From assembly GCA_902373595.1 (NCBI GenBank), contig CABKMX010000029.1, positions 1 through 8,860 on the forward strand: DNA of 8,860 bases, in the 5' to 3' direction. Source of the stretch: an uncultured Christensenellaceae bacterium. GTDB lineage: Bacteria > Bacillota > Clostridia > Christensenellales > UBA3700. The translations under genes were made by a program, and so were the position numbers. The notes under the pieces are model-generated. The model made no database searches. It had not been told where the DNA came from and saw nothing but the letters and a program-made list of their open reading frames with translations. Shown here one piece after another: positions 5,969 through 8,860 of the stretch; the first letter of the stretch is position 1; each line of letters begins with the position of its first letter.

Positions 5969-6757
5969 ATGACGACCGGGCAAAGGTGCAAGCTTTTGCT
6001 CGGCCTCTTTTTGTCCTATTTCAAGATAGGGCTGTTCACGTTCGGCGGCGGCTACGCGATGATACCGCTTATCGAGCGCGAGTATGTGTTTCGCCGCAAG
6101 TGGATCAACGAGGTCGAGCTTTATGAGATCATCACGATCGCCGAATCCACGCCGGGACCGGTTGCGATCAATTGCGCGACGTTTGTCGGATACAAGGTCT
6201 TGGGCGTCGTCGGATCGGTTTTCGCGACGCTGGCGGTCTGCATTCCGTCCTTTGTCATCATCTATCTGATATCGATTTTTTACGACCGCTTCATGGCGCT
6301 GACCGCGGTCGCGTATGCGTTCAAGGGCATCAACGTCGGAGTCGCGGTCATGATCGCGACCGCCGGCTTCAACATGCTAAAAAAGGCGAAAAAGAACGGG
6401 CTCTTTTGGGCGGTGTTCTGTTTTGCGTTCGCGGCGGCGTCGCTGATCGACATCTTGAACCTCGACATCTCGACGATCTGGCTCATCTTGGCGGGCGGAG
6501 TGCTGGGACTCGTCTTGCAGGCGGCGGCCGATATACGCAGCAAGAAGAAGGGCTTGCCCTATGCCGTTGCGGTCAAGGACCCCAACGAGGCGGACGGCGA
6601 ACAATTGAAAAGGGCGATAGGAGTGACCGAGGACGCCGAACAGGCGCGGGGAAAAGACGCTCAAAATGCTGTCGGTGACGGCGAAAACGGCGACATGTAT
6701 CGCGAAAACGCGCCCGAAGAGGGCAAAGAGGAGGGCAAAGATGAGCATCTATCTTGA
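5969..6757 (+). CDS. chromate transporter family protein, first of a pair, with charged C-terminal tail
   Basis: This is a short single-domain member of the CHR (chromate ion transporter) family, an inner-membrane protein. The signature FTFGGGYAM (residues 23-31) and IAESTPGPVAIN (57-68) are intact. About five hydrophobic segments lie at roughly 9-28, 74-104, 118-134, 143-160 and 166-185. Short CHR proteins usually work as two-gene pairs, and the partner follows directly. Chromate efflux is proven only for some members; in anaerobes the substrate is mostly unknown. From residue 188 on, about 75 residues are hydrophilic and rich in Asp, Glu, Lys and Gly, which is unusual for the family. The start is uncertain: ATG 5969 places the usual short lead before the first helix, while ATG 5933 would overlap citrate synthase by 23 bases. 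Neither has a strong ribosome binding site. The 3' end overlaps the next gene by 17 bases. Confidence 0.9.
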   Translation: MTTGQRCKLLLGLFLSYFKIGLFTFGGGYAMIPLIEREYVFRRKWINEVELYEIITIAESTPGPVAINCATFVGYKVLGVVGSVFATLAVCIPSFVIIYLISIFYDRFMALTAVAYAFKGINVGVAVMIATAGFNMLKKAKKNGLFWAVFCFAFAAASLIDILNLDISTIWLILAGGVLGLVLQAAADIRSKKKGLPYAVAVKDPNEADGEQLKRAIGVTEDAEQARGKDAQNAVGDGENGDMYRENAPEEGKEEGKDEHLS

Positions 6758-7316
6758 ACTCTTCCTCGTCTTCCTCAAGATCGGGGTCGTGTCGTTCGGC
6801 GGCGGCTACGGAATGATCTCGCTGATACAGCAGGAGATGACCTCGCGCGGCTGGATCGACGCCGAGAGATTGATGAGCTATATCGCGATCGCCGAGTCGA
6901 CGCCGGGGCCGATCGCGGTCAACATCGCGACCTTTGTAGGTTCCGATCAAGCGGGCTTTTTTGGCTCGCTGGTGGCAACGATAGGCATAGTTTTGCCGGC
7001 GTTTTTGATCATAATCGTGATCGCCGCGGTGTTCAAGACGTTTGCCAAAAACCGCTACGTCAAATCCGCGTTCGCAAGCATAACGCCCGTAATCTTGGGG
7101 TTGATACTCTCGACAGGTCTGTTGATGATCGTCTATTGCCTCTATGCGCAATACAACGACTTTGACGCGGTCGGCAGCTTTGATTGGGTCGCGCTGGCGA
7201 TCTTGGTCACGCTCGTGATATGCACCGTGCTCTACAAGGTCATTCGCAAGCGGTCAATGCCGCCCATCGCGACGATACTTCTCTCGGCGGCGCTCGGGAT
7301 GCTGTATTTCATTTGA
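6741..7316 (+). CDS. chromate transporter family protein, second of a pair
   Basis: The 191-residue membrane protein is a second short CHR-family member. It keeps the signature SFGGGYGM (18-25), GWID, and IAESTPGPIAVNIATFVG (50-67). Hydrophobic segments then fill most of the protein, ending in MPPIATILLSAALGMLYFI at the extreme C-terminus, so no tail is present. It probably forms the hetero-oligomeric transporter with the preceding gene, the two halves in opposite membrane orientation. The start ATG 6741 has AGAGGAGGG (6727-6735) at good distance, and it lies inside the end of the first transporter gene, suggesting coupled translation. It is the last gene of the operon. The hairpin CGGC-AAAA-GCCG shortly after the stop has no T-run, so the operon end is unclear. 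Confidence 0.92.
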   Translation: MSIYLELFLVFLKIGVVSFGGGYGMISLIQQEMTSRGWIDAERLMSYIAIAESTPGPIAVNIATFVGSDQAGFFGSLVATIGIVLPAFLIIIVIAAVFKTFAKNRYVKSAFASITPVILGLILSTGLLMIVYCLYAQYNDFDAVGSFDWVALAILVTLVICTVLYKVIRKRSMPPIATILLSAALGMLYFI

Positions 7317-7398
7317 CGCCGCGAACCAAACAAAAGACGGCGAGCGATCTCCGGCAAAAGCCGTTCGCAAAAAATATTAAAAAGTCATACACAGACTC

Positions 7399-7427
7399 TT
7401 GACAAAAATTACATCAAATTTAATTTG
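7399..7427 (+). promoter_or_regulatory. possible promoter overlapped by a palindrome
   Basis: A perfect TTGACA (7399-7404) is followed after 16 bases by a poor -10, TAATTT (7421-7426). The -10 lies inside a perfect 15-base palindrome, TCAAATT-T-AATTTGA, which could be an operator. No gene starts downstream, so it may be chance in an AT-rich stretch. Confidence 0.3.
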
Positions 7428-7714
7428 AGATCAGCGCAATTATTTTTCGTTGCAAGCTGTCAAGGGATGTGTTCATATTTTTTTGCTTTTTCGAATTGTT
7501 TTGGATCACGTCCACCGCGATTTTCAGTGTCGATTTTTGCGGCCTCGTGGAGGCGGCAGAGTTGAGTATCATAACGTTATCCGCTTGCCAACAGTCAAAA
7601 CGAAAAGTTGCTTTTTATTGACAGGGTTGCACTTCGCGTCGCGCGAAACCGCGCAGTTCTGTTCCGCGCTCGCTTTGCGGCGCGGCATTCATTCGCGTCT
7701 CGGGTGTCAAACGG
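7428..7714. other. gene-free stretch with strong hairpins
   Basis: I see no convincing gene here. Two notable inverted repeats: TTCGCG-TCG-CGCGAA (7633-7647), and CCGCGC...GCGCGG (7664-7685), the latter extended by CGC/GCG around a TTT loop. Neither is followed by a T-run on either strand. GCGTCTCGGG at 7695-7704 recurs at 7747-7756 inside the first long repeat copy. Confidence 0.5.
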
Positions 7715-7821
7715 CGAATAACGGCACATCTTGGCGTCTCATCTGTGCGTCTCGGGCACGGTCACGGGCAGGAGCCCGGTTGGGCCGCGCCTCTCGCGCT
7801 TGTTCGCCGCCAACCTGCACC
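7715..7821. repeat. 107-bp direct repeat, copy 1
   Basis: It matches 8041-8147 without gaps at 100 of 107 bases, the copies starting 326 bases apart. It contains the hairpin CGGGC-AGGA-GCCCG (7765-7778). Open frames across it on both strands are not family-like. It is probably a copy of an interspersed non-coding repeat. Confidence 0.85.
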
Positions 7822-7855
7822 ATTCTTCGCCGCTTGATAAAGCTCATTTTCGCCC

Positions 7856-7914
7856 TTTTGTGCCGTGTGTCGCTTGCATACCGGCAGGTAAGCGGCGCTC
7901 CACACGGCGCAAAA
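7856..7914. repeat. 59-bp near-perfect inverted repeat (large hairpin)
   Basis: TTTTGTGCCGTGTG (7856-7869) faces CACACGGCGCAAAA (7901-7914): 13 Watson-Crick pairs and one T-G in RNA. Inside, CGCT/AGCG and TACC/GGTA extend the stem toward a GGCA loop. There is no T-run, so it is not a standard terminator. Confidence 0.7.
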
Positions 7915-7932
7915 TCTTCGAAAATCGCTCGC

Positions 7933-7959
7933 TCGATACTTCATGGTTGTGGGTATCGA
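7933..7959. repeat. short inverted repeat between the two long copies
   Basis: TCGATAC (7933-7939) and GTATCGA (7953-7959) are perfectly complementary around a 13-base loop. Confidence 0.5.
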
Positions 7960-8040
7960 ATCGTTTCGTTACAAACTTAGATACGATAATGCAGTCCCCG
8001 AATGACCGCGCTTCTTAGGCGGCCGCCACTTGCCACGCCG

Positions 8041-8147
8041 CGGATAACGGCACATCTTGGCGTCTCATCTGCGCGACTCGGGCGCGGTCACGGGCAGGAG
8101 CCCGGTTGGGCCGCACCACTCGCGCTTGTTCGCCGCCAATCTGCACC
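8041..8147. repeat. 107-bp direct repeat, copy 2
   Basis: This is the second copy of the 7715-7821 repeat, same orientation. Seven substitutions and no indels separate them. It is followed directly by a further inverted repeat at 8151-8200, which copy 1 lacks. Confidence 0.85.
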
Positions 8148-8150
8148 CCT

Positions 8151-8200
8151 CTCCACGGCGTGGGGAGCGCGAGCGGTGAGCGAGCGCTTGTCCCGTGGAG
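8151..8200. repeat. inverted repeat beside repeat copy 2
   Basis: CTCCACGG (8151-8158) pairs with CCGTGGAG (8193-8200), and AGCGC/GCGCT lies inside. No T-run follows. Between 8201 and 8262 I see nothing further. Confidence 0.55.
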
Positions 8201-8262
8201 GGTGAGTATTGAGAGGGAACCCTATATCTAATAAAGATTGCAAAAGATCCGTCCAAAGCGGT

Positions 8263-8295
8263 AAAAAAGTCCGCGCCCCAAAGGGAGCGCGGAAC
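8263..8295 (-). terminator. rho-independent terminator of the right-edge gene
   Basis: On the minus strand TCCGCGC (with CCC inside) pairs with GCGCGGA around a TTT-centred loop, and six T's follow (8263-8268). The hairpin starts about 16 bases after the stop codon at 8311. Confidence 0.85.
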
Positions 8296-8310
8296 TGAAA
8301 GGGTTGCCAC

Positions 8311-8860
8311 TCAAAGAGCTGCCTTCGCAAACGCCAAATCCGTCCTCTCCAACAATCCCTCGCAGAGAGGGTAGATAAGGCTGCCGTCGTCGTTCTTGCC
8401 GTCATGTCCGCCGGGGAAAGCGACGTTTTTGCCAAGGTAGGTGACTTGCAGACTGTAGATCTCCTGCGGCAGGTTGAAGAAGCTGCCGCCGAGATCTTCC
8501 TGGCGATAGACGTAGATGTTGCTGAACCTGCCGAATGTCAACTCGATCTCGGCGTACGAGCTGCCGGCGAAGACGGACTGTTTGCCGGTCGCGGCATAGT
8601 AGCTGTCGATATACTCTTGACTGACCGTGAAGGTGATCTTGACGAGGTTGATCTGTTGATAGGCGCCGAGGTCTGCGTCGACGTTTTTGTCGTCGAAGAC
8701 GAACGCGTCGCGCGGCATTTGCCGCAGTTCTTCGAGGCGCGACGCGAGGCTGTACGTGCGGAAGTAGTCGCTCGCGATGAAGTCCTCGGCGGTCATGTCG
8801 TCATATACCTTGACATTGCCGTATTTGCCGCTGCCGTCGGAACTGTTCTCGGTGTAGTAG
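8311..8860 (-). CDS. hypothetical protein, N-terminal part beyond window edge
   Basis: The frame is open from the right edge to a TGA at 8311-8313, giving at least 183 residues. I do not recognise a family. The visible part begins with a Gly/Ser/Asn-rich stretch (ENSSDGSGKYGN), then VKVYDDMTAEDFIASDYF, and continues as alternating polar and hydrophobic residues typical of beta-strands (VKITFTVSQEYIDSYY, YAEIELTFGRFSNIYVY). It is acidic, rich in Asp, Tyr and Phe, with no membrane segment, LPXTG motif or catalytic signature. Such composition would suit a secreted or lipoprotein domain, but this is inference. The internal ATG at 8794-8796 is probably not the start, since the frame reads on in the same style upstream. 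A strong terminator follows. Codon use is like that of the operon genes. Confidence 0.75.
   Translation of the reverse strand, partial: YYTENSSDGSGKYGNVKVYDDMTAEDFIASDYFRTYSLASRLEELRQMPRDAFVFDDKNVDADLGAYQQINLVKITFTVSQEYIDSYYAATGKQSVFAGSSYAEIELTFGRFSNIYVYRQEDLGGSFFNLPQEIYSLQVTYLGKNVAFPGGHDGKNDDGSLIYPLCEGLLERTDLAFAKAAL

Noticed and set aside
7420..7572. Minus-strand open frame of 50 codons (MILNSAASTRPQKS...)
   Set aside because: Composition is not absurd for a small protein, but there is no ribosome binding site, promoter or recognisable family. Worth re-testing only if conserved.
7618..7623. Another TTGACA
   Set aside because: No -10 box at 15-19 bases downstream; the sequence there is GC-rich.
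7450..7980. Plus-strand open frame of 176 codons
   Set aside because: Runs through repeats and large hairpins, is rich in Arg, Cys and His, and lacks a ribosome binding site.

Overview
The window looks like a chromosomal segment of a Clostridia-type Firmicute. Several sigma-A type promoters match or nearly match TTGACA-17-TATAAT. Ribosome binding sites are of the AAAGGAG and GAGGAGG type, and terminators are hairpins followed by T-runs. The tRNAs encode their own CCA, and the elongator tRNA-Met resembles the Bacillus one from memory. Coding regions are moderately GC-rich. An uncultured gut clostridium would fit, but the genus cannot be read from the sequence. I see no phage, transposase, CRISPR array or resistance gene.

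Left end (1-1323, minus strand). A secreted-type or cytosolic alpha/beta hydrolase runs off the left edge. Its probable N-terminal part (541-897) lies in another reading frame, so the gene looks frameshifted. It has its own promoter (934-962). Upstream of it lie a terminator, a hairpin-dense stretch ending in a tRNA-like 3' end (1041-1172), a second terminator, and tRNA-Glu(TTC) with a strong promoter.

Middle (1373-3104, plus strand). A Ppx/GppA phosphatase gene appears to be transcribed from a start that coincides with its ATG. A gene-free stretch follows. At 2601-2715 a perfect consensus promoter drives an apparent 80-nt RNA: a three-way junction followed by an intrinsic terminator, with no gene behind it. 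This is the most interesting object in the window. Next come initiator and elongator tRNA-Met, four bases apart, behind a second perfect promoter.

Operon (3153-7316, plus strand). Five tightly packed genes share one visible promoter: a YqeY/GatB-like protein, a P1-family (DmpA-like) peptidase, citrate synthase, and two short chromate-transporter-family proteins. Start and stop codons overlap or lie within a few bases. Citrate synthase probably supplies 2-oxoglutarate and glutamate. The substrate of the transporter pair is unknown.

Right end (7317-8860). About 950 bases hold no convincing gene but many hairpins and two direct copies of a 107-bp repeat (100 of 107 bases identical). A minus-strand gene of unknown function, with a good terminator, runs off the right edge.
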